Shown here: one piece after another, positions 27,590 through 37,102 of the stretch
Layout of the letters: the number at the start of each line of letters is the position of its first letter
Numbering within the stretch: position 1 is the first letter of the stretch
Assembly (NCBI GenBank): GCA_035628595.1
Contig: DASPJN010000267.1
Coordinates: 1 to 64,000, forward strand
Source: Chryseosolibacter sp035628595
GTDB lineage: Bacteria > Bacteroidota > Bacteroidia > Cytophagales > Cyclobacteriaceae
Length of the DNA stretch: 64,000 nt
Reading direction: 5' to 3'
Notes under the pieces: generated by a model
The model's input: only the letters and a program-made list of their open reading frames with translations
What the model was told of the DNA's origin: nothing
The model's database searches: none
Translations under genes and position numbers: made by a program

Positions 27590-28174
27590 TTATTTTAATG
27601 ACTCGCCAATCCAGAAGTGTTGGTCGGATGAGATCGAAACAGGCCCGGTTATGTTTACACGGTACGTTTCCTTATCAATTTTTGCGAGCCCTTCGTAAAC
27701 AAGGTTACTCCCGTGCAGCTTTAGGTTTTCGCCGGATGCGAACCATTTTGTAAACCTCTCAGATTTGATCAGCGACCATTTCATTGAAGCGTTCATGACT
27801 GAAATGGCAAGCTTATTCTGAAAGAGGGCAACCCGGTCGAAATAGCTGACCGGGTCATTGACCCAGATCATCACGGCATATTGCTTTAATGTCTGGAGGT
27901 ATTGAAGTGCGGTATGCAATTGATCGGATTGGTCGGTGTGTAGAAATGTTATTGGGAACTGGTGTTGCAATTTTTTAATAACTTCCTCGCGGGCAGATTG
28001 AGGGGTAATGACAACGTCCGCCTTTAAACCATTAATTAATATGCTATCGATCGCTCCATAAAGTCCAATCACGAGGGGCGACCACTCAAGGACGGCGGCA
28101 ACCGCGTCACTGAATGGCTCGACAAGCACAACCGCTGGTTCCTGCCCTTCTTTAACAAAGTGATGTGACGACAT
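27590..28174 (-). CDS. Thiamine pyrophosphokinase-like protein, catalytic motifs lost
   Basis: 194-aa soluble protein. The order of segments resembles thiamine pyrophosphokinase: PLVIGLYGAIDSILINGLKA sits where the enzyme has its D-G-G/A nucleotide loop, ADVVITPQSAR where it has VVIGDFDS, and the C-terminus resembles its thiamine-binding beta domain (NITGPVSISSDQHFWIG). The catalytic aspartates of both motifs are absent (Tyr and Thr-Pro-Gln instead), so kinase activity is unlikely. It is divergent from the DUF4254 gene. The homology is my reading of motif order, not certain. Confidence 0.45.
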   Translation of the reverse strand: MSSHHFVKEGQEPAVVLVEPFSDAVAAVLEWSPLVIGLYGAIDSILINGLKADVVITPQSAREEVIKKLQHQFPITFLHTDQSDQLHTALQYLQTLKQYAVMIWVNDPVSYFDRVALFQNKLAISVMNASMKWSLIKSERFTKWFASGENLKLHGSNLVYEGLAKIDKETYRVNITGPVSISSDQHFWIGESLK

Positions 28175-28227
28175 TATTTAAAGCCTACAAACAGCAAAAT
28201 ACTTAAATTGCACCGAAAGTCTTAACT

Positions 28228-28839
28228 ATGCTGAACGCCGAACAATGTTATAAGATCTTCGCTCAGAGCATTGATGATTATCATGTTCATGATCACGTTG
28301 ATACAATAGTGAAGAATCCTTACGCAAGCGGATCTTTTGAGTCGCTGCTCTATGCAAAGAACTGGATCGATACTGTACAATGGCACCTTGAAGACATTAT
28401 TCGAATGCCAGATATTAATCCCAATGAGGCGTTACTGATCAAGCGTCGGATTGATAAGTCAAATCAGGATCGTACGGATCTGGTCGAAAAAATTGATGAC
28501 TATTTTCTGGAGAAGTTTAAAAGCGTAGTACCATTGCCTGGCTCCCGCATGAACTCTGAGACGCCTGCATGGCTGCTGGATCGCATGAGTATTCTAATGC
28601 TGAAAATATTTCACATGAAGGAACAAACGCTGCGGAAAGACGTTACTGAAGATCATCTTGCGAAATGTTCTCAAAAGCTGGCTATTCTTCTTGAACAACG
28701 CGCTGACATGCGGATGGCTTACGATGAATTGATCGAAGATATATTTGCCGGAAAAAGGAAGTTTAAAGTATATCGACAGATGAAAATGTATAATGATTCA
28801 TCTCTTAATCCGATGCTTTACCAAAACTCCGATAAATAG
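28228..28839 (+). CDS. DUF4254 protein
   Basis: 203-aa all-helical cytoplasmic protein of the DUF4254 family (motif SLLYAKNWIDTVQWHLED and charged helices after it). In Bacteroidota this family is often encoded next to a glycosyltransferase family 9 gene, as here (38-bp gap). Context suggests a role in lipopolysaccharide core synthesis, but no catalytic residues can be named. Confidence 0.85.
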   Translation: MLNAEQCYKIFAQSIDDYHVHDHVDTIVKNPYASGSFESLLYAKNWIDTVQWHLEDIIRMPDINPNEALLIKRRIDKSNQDRTDLVEKIDDYFLEKFKSVVPLPGSRMNSETPAWLLDRMSILMLKIFHMKEQTLRKDVTEDHLAKCSQKLAILLEQRADMRMAYDELIEDIFAGKRKFKVYRQMKMYNDSSLNPMLYQNSDK

Positions 28840-28877
28840 TCTGACTACTTTTAAATATTACTTCTTAATAATCTTTT

Positions 28878-29942
28878 TTGAAAAAAATTATTGTTGTTCG
28901 GTTCTCTGCGTTGGGCGACGTTGCCCTCCTTGTACCTGTTGTGCGTTCGCTCGTAGCAACGTATCAGGACGTTGAAGTAACGGTTGTCACAAGACCGAAA
29001 ACCGCACCCCTTTTTTACGATATCGAAAGGGTGGTTGTGTTCCCCGCCGATGTAGACTATACCTATACCGGTGTGTTCGGTATGCTGGAGCTTTTCAAGA
29101 CACTGATGAAGAAGGGCCGGAGCTATGAAGCATTTATCGATGTGCACGACCATATCAGAACAATGATTCTTCGAACGTTCTTTAGAATATTTGGTACACC
29201 TGTATTTGTATTTGAGAAAGGCCGTCAGGAGAAAAAAGCTTTCGCGCGAAAAGAACGAAAGATCACTGCGCCGTTGCGACATACTGTTGTTCGTTACATG
29301 CAGGCGTTTGAAAAAGCAGGCTATCCGTTCAACCTATTAAGTGCTCCGTACTTCTCGACGAATGAAGCAATTGAGACTGCCGCCGCAGAATGGCTTAATA
29401 AAAATGAGATTATTAAGAAAGAACGTTGGATTGGTATCGCTCCGTTTGCCATGCATGCAAGCAAGATCTGGCCAATAGAAAATTATCCGCTCGTGATGCA
29501 GCATATTCTTGCACAGGGTGATGTTAAATTCTTTTTGTTTGGAGGCGGGGAGAAGGAAGTCAAGACACTCGAGAACATCCAAAAGAAATTTCCGGATAAT
29601 AGCATTGTGGTTGCGGGACAGTTGAAACTGAGGCAGGAAATTTCGATCATGCGTCGACTCGATCTGATGATTTGCATCGACTCGGCAAACATGCACTTTG
29701 CATCTCTTTCCGGGGTGCCCGTTCTTTCAATCTGGGGCGGTACACATCCAGATGTTGGCTTTAGTCCATTTGGTGCTGCATCTGATAACATCGTACAAGT
29801 AAGTCGGGAGCAATTGCCATGTCGTCCATGCTCGGTCTACGGGCGTGAAAGCTGTTATGTCGGTGGATTTCCGTGTCTGACGCGTATCACGCCCGAGTTG
29901 CTCGCCGATCGGGTTGAAAAATTACTCGTTGCCAGGCAATGA
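28878..29942 (+). CDS. Glycosyltransferase family 9 (heptosyltransferase-like)
   Basis: 354-aa GT-B glycosyltransferase related to ADP-heptose:LPS heptosyltransferases. The N-terminus KKIIVVRFSALGDVALLVP is the classic GT9 start. The C-terminal domain has CIDSANMHFASLSGVPVL and IWGGTHPDVGFSPFG, which bind the sugar nucleotide, and a Cys-rich stretch PCRPCSVYGRESCYVGGFPC. The start is TTG at 28878. It sits between DUF4254 and a HAD hydrolase, overlapping the latter by 4 bp. Role in lipopolysaccharide core assembly inferred from family. Confidence 0.93.
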   Translation: MKKIIVVRFSALGDVALLVPVVRSLVATYQDVEVTVVTRPKTAPLFYDIERVVVFPADVDYTYTGVFGMLELFKTLMKKGRSYEAFIDVHDHIRTMILRTFFRIFGTPVFVFEKGRQEKKAFARKERKITAPLRHTVVRYMQAFEKAGYPFNLLSAPYFSTNEAIETAAAEWLNKNEIIKKERWIGIAPFAMHASKIWPIENYPLVMQHILAQGDVKFFLFGGGEKEVKTLENIQKKFPDNSIVVAGQLKLRQEISIMRRLDLMICIDSANMHFASLSGVPVLSIWGGTHPDVGFSPFGAASDNIVQVSREQLPCRPCSVYGRESCYVGGFPCLTRITPELLADRVEKLLVARQ

Positions 29943-30556
29943 ATCTCAAACCGATCGATACAGTCATTTTCGACCTTGGTGGTGTTTTGATCGACTGGGA
30001 TCCGCGATATCTTTATAGGAAGATTTTAAAAGAAGATCAGATCGATTGGTTTCTCAATAATATTTGTACGGCTGAATGGAATGATCAGCAGGATGCCGGG
30101 CGTTCATTCGAGGAGGCAACGCGGGAACTTGTTGAAACCTACCCGGAGTGGGAGGAAGCAATAACTGCTTGGTATGGCCGATGGAAGGAAACCATCCGAG
30201 GACCGGTTATGGAGTCGGTTGACCTTCTTGGCAAGATAAAGGAAAAGAAAACTTTCAGGTTGTATGCGTTGACCAACTGGTCTGCTGAAACTTTCCCATG
30301 GGCGCTCGAAAATTTTGAATTCCTTCATTGGTTTGAGGGAATTGTAGTTTCTGGAAAAGAAAATACGCGTAAGCCTTTCCCCGAAATATATCACACTCTT
30401 TTTTCACGCTTCAATGTCGACCCATCGTCATCGTTGTTCATCGATGATAATATCAGAAACATTGAAACTGGCGAACGACTCGGTCTTCAGACCATTCACT
30501 TCCAAAACCCATCGCAGCTTAAGGCTGCATTGATCGAAAAAAAGATTCTTGGTTAG
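29939..30556 (+). CDS. HAD-IA family hydrolase
   Basis: 205-aa phosphatase-like protein. Motif I is FDLGGVLIDW with nucleophile Asp12 and Gly at the second Asp position, as in YihX-type phosphatases. Motif II is the Thr/Ser of LYALTNWS, motif III the Lys in ENTRKPFPEIY, and motif IV FIDDNIRNIE. It overlaps the GT9 gene by 4 bp (ATGA), so it may dephosphorylate a sugar-phosphate intermediate in the same pathway; this is inference. Its stop codon overlaps the stop of the minus-strand M16 gene. Confidence 0.9.
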   Translation: MNLKPIDTVIFDLGGVLIDWDPRYLYRKILKEDQIDWFLNNICTAEWNDQQDAGRSFEEATRELVETYPEWEEAITAWYGRWKETIRGPVMESVDLLGKIKEKKTFRLYALTNWSAETFPWALENFEFLHWFEGIVVSGKENTRKPFPEIYHTLFSRFNVDPSSSLFIDDNIRNIETGERLGLQTIHFQNPSQLKAALIEKKILG

Positions 30557-31815
30557 CCGACGGACACGACGGAAAAATCATCAGCCGAAAAGTACTCTGA
30601 GGAGATTCGCATGATGTCATCACTTGAAAGTGAAGTTATCTCACGTATGATTCGTTGATAATAGTCTTGGGGGAGGTTGCCGAGAAAGATTGTCTTTATC
30701 TTGTCGGTGTGAGCGAATGGCGTCGTGATCTCTGATTGCAAACTTCCAATGAAGTGATTCTTGGCCGTCGACAATTCGTCATCCGCCACCGGCGAGGATG
30801 CCAGCAGACGAAGTTCCTTTTGGATTTCATCGATCGTTAGATGAATATTTTCTTTGTTTACATCCGTTCCGATTACCAGATATGCATCGCGCTGTAGTGG
30901 GTGAAGTGACGCGTAAATTCCGTAGGTCAACCCTTTTTCTTCGCGGATATTTTTCATAAGCCTCGACCCAAAGTACCCGCCCAGAATATGACTCACAAAT
31001 ATTACAGAAGCATAGTCGGCATGATCTCTTTGAATGCTTCGCATCCCCATTCTCAGTGAAGCCTGAACAGCTCCTTCTTTTTGAACGTGCTCATTAAACT
31101 GCGTCGTCATCAAAGGGTATGTCGGGTCAGCTTCAACAGCCAGTGTTTTCCAGGATTGAAATCTATCGGAAATTGCTGTTTGTGCATTCGGAGTAATCAT
31201 ACCGGAAACGAACAAACTCATGTTCGTAAAAAACCGTCCGTGGTATTGTTTGAGGTCATCCGTTGTTAATGCGAGAATATCCGATTCCTGGACATCGACG
31301 CCATACGGGTGATCACTTCCGAAAAGTTTTTTCCGAAACAATTGTGATGCAATGTAACTCGTCTTCTCCTGGTTTACCTTCAGGTTTTGAATCGTCACTG
31401 ATTGATGTTGGGATAATTCCTTCTCAGGATACGATGCTTCAGTCAGAATTTCACAAAAGAGATCGAAGACAGGTTCAAGGTGTTTGGTCAATCCGTATAC
31501 GGCAACGGAAATGTAATCGTGACCGGGATTGATTTCGAGATGCGCACCGTATTTATCAAAGAGTTGCGCTATTTCGAAGCTTGAACGTTTGGATGTTCCC
31601 TTGTTAAGGAGACTCGCTGTGAATTGCGCGCATGCTTTTTTCGTTTCAAACCAACGCCCTGCCCGAAGCACAGCTTCTATTTTCAGAACTTCCTGTTTTC
31701 CGCCCGAGACAAAAAATATATCGATACCATTAGGGAACGTTTTCCGGACAGGCTCCAAAAGTTTGAACCCTGTATCGTGTGTAAAAGGCGGAGGTGTTTT
31801 TCGATCAAGCATCAA
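30553..31815 (-). CDS. M16-family peptidase-like protein lacking the zinc site
   Basis: 420-aa protein of the M16 (insulinase / processing-peptidase) family without a signal peptide. The zinc motif HxxEH is absent: the equivalent helix reads CAQFTASLLNKGTSKR. The C-terminal half keeps the Arg/Tyr substrate motif GSRLMKNIREEKGLTYGIYA. In heterodimeric M16 enzymes this marks the non-metal subunit, whose active partner is usually encoded next door; none lies beside it here. It overlaps porV by 4 bp, so it is the last gene of the MBL-pssA-porU-porV-M16 run. Confidence 0.88.
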   Translation of the reverse strand: MMLDRKTPPPFTHDTGFKLLEPVRKTFPNGIDIFFVSGGKQEVLKIEAVLRAGRWFETKKACAQFTASLLNKGTSKRSSFEIAQLFDKYGAHLEINPGHDYISVAVYGLTKHLEPVFDLFCEILTEASYPEKELSQHQSVTIQNLKVNQEKTSYIASQLFRKKLFGSDHPYGVDVQESDILALTTDDLKQYHGRFFTNMSLFVSGMITPNAQTAISDRFQSWKTLAVEADPTYPLMTTQFNEHVQKEGAVQASLRMGMRSIQRDHADYASVIFVSHILGGYFGSRLMKNIREEKGLTYGIYASLHPLQRDAYLVIGTDVNKENIHLTIDEIQKELRLLASSPVADDELSTAKNHFIGSLQSEITTPFAHTDKIKTIFLGNLPQDYYQRIIREITSLSSDDIMRISSEYFSADDFSVVSVG

Positions 31816-32978
31816 TCTGTAACAGATTCGTCATCCTCAATGGTAAGCGGAATCTGCATAAAAATTGTAAAGCGTAGTGTTTCAGCTAATGGATGTTCAC
31901 GTTGATTGGTGGGCACGATATAAGCCACGTCGACGCCGAAATTATTTCGTCTGAATCCAACTCCCGCGGTCATATATTTCCTGTTGCCTTTATCTTTTGC
32001 CTCATGAAAATATCCCAGACGGGCGGCGAAAGTTTTGTCGTACCAATATTCAATACCGGCAGAGGTCATTATCTCCGTTAGCTCTTCGCTTCCGCCATCA
32101 GGGGCATCGGTAAAGGATCCGAACATTCCGCTCAATAATGATTTATCCTTATCAGTAGTTGGTACTAAAAGCTTATTGAAATCTAGAAGGAATGTAAAGC
32201 TGTTGAACATGTCAACCTGGGCCGTATATGCACCCCCCACTTTCAGGTTTGTCGGCAGAAAATCTCTGTTAGCATTATCGGTGTAAGAGATTTTTGGTCC
32301 GATGTTGCTGATTTGAGCGCCGAGCGAAAGTGTCGATTCGCGGGCCGATTTTTGGATGAGTTTGGTATAAAAAATTCCAATATCAGCTGCTGCAGTGTTT
32401 CCCGCCTGGGCTGGCTCACCAGAAAATGCACCCGTAAGGTTACTGTAGATATATCGCCCGGTCAGTCCGACGCTGAAGTTTTGCGACAGCATTCTGGAAT
32501 AGGTAATATCAAAGGCAGCCTCTTTTGGGTTGAAGTCACCAAGCGGATTATTGCTTGGATCCCGAAAACTGATTTCGCCCAAGTCGAAGTAACGAAATGC
32601 CGCCGCGACAGTTTCTTCTTTACTTATCTTATAAAACCCTGAAAGTTGAGAAATCCACATGTCATTGACAATTTTGCCAAGCCAGGGCGTATAGCTAAAA
32701 CTACCACCATATTTCTTATCTATAAATGTAATCGCTGCCGCATTCCAATATGTGGAGTTTGCATCAGCCGAGCTTGCGACACCAGCCTCTCCAAGCGCCG
32801 CCCGCCTTGCATCAGGGCTAATAGTTAAAAAAGGCACTGCAGTAGTAATGGCGCGTTGTTGACCCACCAAATCCGTCGGAGTAGGTTGAGGAGGCTGATT
32901 AGGATCAGGAGGATTAGTTTGCGCGAAAACCGGGAGAACAGCAATTATTAGAATACTGCACGCTGTAATAAACTTCAT
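31812..32978 (-). CDS. porV: Type IX secretion outer-membrane protein PorV
   Basis: 388-aa outer-membrane beta barrel of the FadL-like PorV (LptO) type, with a signal peptide (1-19, ending PVFAQ) and a Pro-rich N-terminal linker (TNPPDPNQPPQPTPTD). Conserved phrases include FLTISPDARRAALGEAGVA and STYWNAAAITF. It shuttles T9SS cargo from the translocon to the attachment complex where PorU acts. It lies 27 bp after porU on the same strand, the usual Bacteroidota order, and overlaps the M16 gene by 4 bp. Confidence 0.96.
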   Translation of the reverse strand: MKFITACSILIIAVLPVFAQTNPPDPNQPPQPTPTDLVGQQRAITTAVPFLTISPDARRAALGEAGVASSADANSTYWNAAAITFIDKKYGGSFSYTPWLGKIVNDMWISQLSGFYKISKEETVAAAFRYFDLGEISFRDPSNNPLGDFNPKEAAFDITYSRMLSQNFSVGLTGRYIYSNLTGAFSGEPAQAGNTAAADIGIFYTKLIQKSARESTLSLGAQISNIGPKISYTDNANRDFLPTNLKVGGAYTAQVDMFNSFTFLLDFNKLLVPTTDKDKSLLSGMFGSFTDAPDGGSEELTEIMTSAGIEYWYDKTFAARLGYFHEAKDKGNRKYMTAGVGFRRNNFGVDVAYIVPTNQREHPLAETLRFTIFMQIPLTIEDDESVTD

Positions 32979-33005
32979 TATCTGATATTAAGGGTTTAAA
33001 GATAA

Positions 33006-36000
33006 TCAATTCAAAATAATAAGCTTGGTTAGCCTCTCCATTTTGGAGCCATTCGACAGGGAACGCACAACCAGCCTTGCAAAGTATATGCCCGGTGCCA
33101 GATTTTTGTCAACATTATCAATCTCGATCAGATCCACCTTTGTGGAGGCATTTTCAAAAACAGTTTCATGTTTACCCAAAAGAATGCCGCCAGGGGTATA
33201 AATGCTCAGGGTAGTTTCGAGGTCTTCGCCGGTGAGGTTATGACTGAAAAAGATGGTTGCGTTGTTCGCGATTGGGTTGGGATATGCAGCGAACTCATTA
33301 ACGACAATTACACGGCCATCCGTGACATAAAACGTAATCGATGCATCGGAAGTGTTATTATAAACATCCCAGACTTTCATTGTAATATGGTGTTCGCCGG
33401 GACTGATGTTTCGTAAAGGAAATTTGATTCGCCCTGACTTATAAGTGTCCATGTCGGCGACATAGTAGTCGTTTAGAATAAAGGTTTGATCTTCGTCATC
33501 CAGAATGGCAATCAGACCATTACCGACACCATAGCCGGATATATTAATTCCGCTGTTATCTTTTAGATGTGCGACCAGATACGTGTCCGAGGTTGTATAA
33601 CCACCGTTTGTGAACGTTGTGTCGCCGATAAATAGTTTAATTTCAGGAGGCGCGGTATCGGCAGGAGGTGCGGCGTCAGTCCCCCCGATCTTAAAGTCAT
33701 CATTAAACCCTGCCGCATGAGGAAAGCTTTCCGACGAAGCATACAGGCTAAGCTTTCCTTCTGCGATTGCATAACTGATGTTTTTAGGAACGACAAATTC
33801 CAGTTTAAACTCGCCCTCTTTAACTGAAGCATTTCCGCGGAATAAAATATTCTTCCATGCTTCGAATTTGAATGACGGATCGTTTCGTCCCGTTGTTTCA
33901 AAGGCTTCTTTCTTATCAAAAAGAAGTGCTTCTACAGTGCCCTCATATCCACTTACGATTCCATTCACATCTTCGATGTGCCCGGTTACAGTTACCTTTG
34001 AAAGAGCCTTCAAAGTATCCGAGCCATCTTCGGCAGCAATTGACGTAACGTTTACGCTATATGGTGGAAGCGCGAGGTGCATGGACGGGTCGCCGAGCAA
34101 AGTAAAGTTCCGGTTTGAGACGCCGCTGGTACTGTTATTCTTTGTTTGACGAAAGACTTCACCGATGTGATTGTAAAATCCATTTTCCTTTGCCAGCAAT
34201 GCGTTGTAAAAGGCAATGTTGAGTCCAAAATTCGAAAACGCATTGACAGGACGTGTGGTGGTAACAAGGCCGATAGAGCCAGCATCTTTTTTTGTAAGTG
34301 ATCGTTCGGCGCTTGATGTCTGAAACGGATCATCATTGCGACCAAACTCACATGTGGCGGTTACCAGGAACGGAAAGAATTCGTTTGTAAGTTCATCAAT
34401 CGACGCCTCGGTTAGTACGCGTTCGTCAGCCCATACTTTTTCTGATCCATGTCCGGTGTAGTTAATGATCACCGCGCCATCGTCGAACGCTCGTTCGATG
34501 TCTTCCGCCATCGGTTCAACTGTTTCCCCATTTGGTCTGACGGTTTTTTTGTAAGTTCCCATGAAGATCTTTTTTGTGTCAAGACCATTGGGCTCGTCTT
34601 CAATCATATTGGCCAGTACATCGGCGTGGTACTGGTGAAGCGTGTCGAATTCGTCAACGCCATTTCCATCGTCAGCGACGAATGAGATTTTTTTGCGCCA
34701 GTAACCGTGGGATCTTTGCTGCGTTTCGTATTTGATAATTTTGTCAACAATATTTTGCGCTTGCCCGGCGGTGCTTACGGGAATTCGCCCGACGCCAGCA
34801 TCAAGTGTATGGTGCTGCACTGAAGGACGCTCACCCCAATTGCCCTCATGGTCTTCGAGAAAAACGAAGTAGTCGTCAGATGCGTAAGTCTCCAGGGGAT
34901 TCAACGAGCTCCGGGATTGATATATCGGAACGAAGTTGGTGTTATTAGCCACCCGCATTTTGAAATCATAAGAACCTCTTCCAAAAAAAAGCACAGCCTT
35001 GAGTTGCTGCGGATCTTGATCGTAAATCACTTTTATGAAATCGCGCAATGCTGTTATATCCTGCCTTCCTGATGAAAACTCATTGTAGATCTGCTCAACA
35101 GTTACTACGTGAGCAGACCAATTGCTGTGGATTCGCCGATGTTGCGCGAGTCGCTGCGCTTCGCTTTCAAAATCCGAATGGGTAATAATAATCAGGTTCG
35201 CAGCAGGTAATCCGCGTAAATTCTGATTTGTTACATTACCCGCAAGCGCTGGTGCAGGAATATTATCGTTAAAGATAATGTAGTTATTTAATGTTGATGA
35301 AACGGCACTGAAGTTCAGGTTGCTTCCAGTAGTTTCAAATTTTTGGACTTGAGGATTATAGATGTCGGTAATGTTCCAAATGCTCGTGTTGGCTGAAACT
35401 GCAGAAATGCTAAAAGTTGAAACGGTATTTTCAAGACTTTGCTCAGAGGTGAAAATTGTCTGATTGCCATACAGCCGAAGGGCTCTGCGGCAATTGACGA
35501 GTATAAAATCAAGGTAGCCCTGCGAAAATCCGGCCGTCTTTGTGAAATGGTACTTTGCTTCCTGCTCATTTCTTCCGGCTGCGCTGATCAGATCGTCGTT
35601 TATTAAAAATGTATCGCGACGCTCATGTCCTTTGATTGAATAACTGCCAGCCGGAATGCTGCCGAGCGATTGATCCGCTAAGTGAATGCCATTCAAAAAT
35701 AAATTAAACGTCGCAGGTGCGTAGCTTTGAAGCATTACATCTGAAACAATTTTCAGGTCCGAGCCCGCAACAATATTGCTGAGTTGAAATGTTAAGCTCA
35801 CGTCGCTTACTGTGCCGAATTTTTCGCCAAACCATTCTCGCCCGGAACTAAGTTCGTTATGTTCGTCAAGCTCGTGGTAGGCGAAATCATTAAACTCACT
35901 GATCACCGGATAACTTCCGGTAATATTTTCAGCGGTTGTTAACCTTGCCCCGGGTGTATCAGAAACTGTTATGAAATAGTAGTTTTCGTCGCTGTAAAGA

Positions 36001-36401
36001 TTTTTTTCATACCGGAAAATGGATCGCTTTGCATCAAATCCGTAGCTATCGGCACCTTCGGCATAGAATAAAATGTAATCACCATCGTCGAATTTGCCAT
36101 CCGATTCTCCCTGTACAAGAATTGAAGTTTCTGTTAATAGCGGTCGTGGCATAGCGATCGGTTGCGGAAGCATTCCTCCGCCGTTGCCGAAAACCCGAAT
36201 GTAGCGCGGGTTTATGCTGTTGGCGTCGAATCCCATGGCGGTGAAAAGATTTCTGTCAATCTTATACACGCCATTGCTGGTGATTTTCAGTTTATGCCAT
36301 TTTCCGGATGATAAATCAGCAATGTTTTGGGCGCTCGTATTCAGTGACGCCAGAAATGGAATCAGAAAAAAAAATTTCAGATGAAGATAGCTGCGACTCA
36401 C
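33006..36401 (-). CDS. porU: Type IX secretion sortase PorU (C25 peptidase)
   Basis: 1131-aa secreted cysteine protease of the gingipain (C25) family, with a signal peptide (to about residue 24). It removes the sorting domain of T9SS cargo and attaches it to the cell surface. The catalytic His is in INYTGHGSEKVW (about residue 650) and the Cys in VTATCEFGRND (about 683). The extreme C-terminus (AAYPNPIANNATIFF, then a basic tail ending LTKLIILN) is itself a T9SS sorting-type domain. The start overlaps the pssA stop by 4 bp. Confidence 0.96.
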   Translation of the reverse strand: MSRSYLHLKFFFLIPFLASLNTSAQNIADLSSGKWHKLKITSNGVYKIDRNLFTAMGFDANSINPRYIRVFGNGGGMLPQPIAMPRPLLTETSILVQGESDGKFDDGDYILFYAEGADSYGFDAKRSIFRYEKNLYSDENYYFITVSDTPGARLTTAENITGSYPVISEFNDFAYHELDEHNELSSGREWFGEKFGTVSDVSLTFQLSNIVAGSDLKIVSDVMLQSYAPATFNLFLNGIHLADQSLGSIPAGSYSIKGHERRDTFLINDDLISAAGRNEQEAKYHFTKTAGFSQGYLDFILVNCRRALRLYGNQTIFTSEQSLENTVSTFSISAVSANTSIWNITDIYNPQVQKFETTGSNLNFSAVSSTLNNYIIFNDNIPAPALAGNVTNQNLRGLPAANLIIITHSDFESEAQRLAQHRRIHSNWSAHVVTVEQIYNEFSSGRQDITALRDFIKVIYDQDPQQLKAVLFFGRGSYDFKMRVANNTNFVPIYQSRSSLNPLETYASDDYFVFLEDHEGNWGERPSVQHHTLDAGVGRIPVSTAGQAQNIVDKIIKYETQQRSHGYWRKKISFVADDGNGVDEFDTLHQYHADVLANMIEDEPNGLDTKKIFMGTYKKTVRPNGETVEPMAEDIERAFDDGAVIINYTGHGSEKVWADERVLTEASIDELTNEFFPFLVTATCEFGRNDDPFQTSSAERSLTKKDAGSIGLVTTTRPVNAFSNFGLNIAFYNALLAKENGFYNHIGEVFRQTKNNSTSGVSNRNFTLLGDPSMHLALPPYSVNVTSIAAEDGSDTLKALSKVTVTGHIEDVNGIVSGYEGTVEALLFDKKEAFETTGRNDPSFKFEAWKNILFRGNASVKEGEFKLEFVVPKNISYAIAEGKLSLYASSESFPHAAGFNDDFKIGGTDAAPPADTAPPEIKLFIGDTTFTNGGYTTSDTYLVAHLKDNSGINISGYGVGNGLIAILDDEDQTFILNDYYVADMDTYKSGRIKFPLRNISPGEHHITMKVWDVYNNTSDASITFYVTDGRVIVVNEFAAYPNPIANNATIFFSHNLTGEDLETTLSIYTPGGILLGKHETVFENASTKVDLIEIDNVDKNLAPGIYFARLVVRSLSNGSKMERLTKLIILN

Positions 36402-37087
36402 TTTCTGACTGCCTGACGGGAAATAGCGTTATCTGCTAACGACAAAACGATGTACAATATTATAATTAACGGTATAGCGACAATCTGAAGTCCAATTAAT
36501 AGCAAAAGCGAAATCCCAAGGAAAATAAACCTGACTTTGTTATCTGCCCAGCTAAAGTTTTTAAACTTCAATGCAAAGATATCTATTCTCGACACGAGGA
36601 GGAATGAAAACATAATTGTTATTGCTAAAAGCACTGCCGGTTGGTAGAGCCATTTTCCTGCTGTTTCAGCTATCAGCGGTAACGAGGTGATGAAGATCGT
36701 GTTTGCCGGTGTGGCAAGTCCCTTGAAATTGTCGCGTTGTGTTTCATCGATATTAAAAATCGCAAGACGCAGTGCCGAAAATACCGCGATCAGAAAAGCG
36801 GCGTATGGAAGTGCTTCAAAGCTTCCTGAACTTTCGAGCATCTTATACATTACCAGGGACGGGAGCACGCCAAAGCTGATCATGTCCGCGAGCGAATCGA
36901 GCTCTTTTCCGATTGGGGATGCTACATTCAACCATCGAGCGATAAAGCCATCGAAGAAGTCAAAAACGCATGCTGCCCATACGAAATATGCGGCTGGTAT
37001 TGCCCGTTCTTCGAGTACGAAAACGATGCCGAGGCAACCGCAGACGAGGTTACAACAAGTGAGAAAATTCGGTAGATGTCTTTTCAT
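36398..37087 (-). CDS. pssA: CDP-diacylglycerol-serine O-phosphatidyltransferase
   Basis: 229-aa inner-membrane CDP-alcohol phosphotransferase that makes phosphatidylserine. The signature D-x-x-D-G-x-x-A-R...G-x-x-x-D-x-x-x-D reads FDFFDGFIARWL and GKELDSLADMISFG (about residues 43-73). Six to eight hydrophobic segments are visible. It follows the MBL gene by 15 bp and overlaps porU by 4 bp. With cdsA and psd it forms the phosphatidylethanolamine route. Confidence 0.95.
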   Translation of the reverse strand: MKRHLPNFLTCCNLVCGCLGIVFVLEERAIPAAYFVWAACVFDFFDGFIARWLNVASPIGKELDSLADMISFGVLPSLVMYKMLESSGSFEALPYAAFLIAVFSALRLAIFNIDETQRDNFKGLATPANTIFITSLPLIAETAGKWLYQPAVLLAITIMFSFLLVSRIDIFALKFKNFSWADNKVRFIFLGISLLLLIGLQIVAIPLIIILYIVLSLADNAISRQAVRK

Positions 37088-37102
37088 GGATCAGTTCGCT
37101 TG

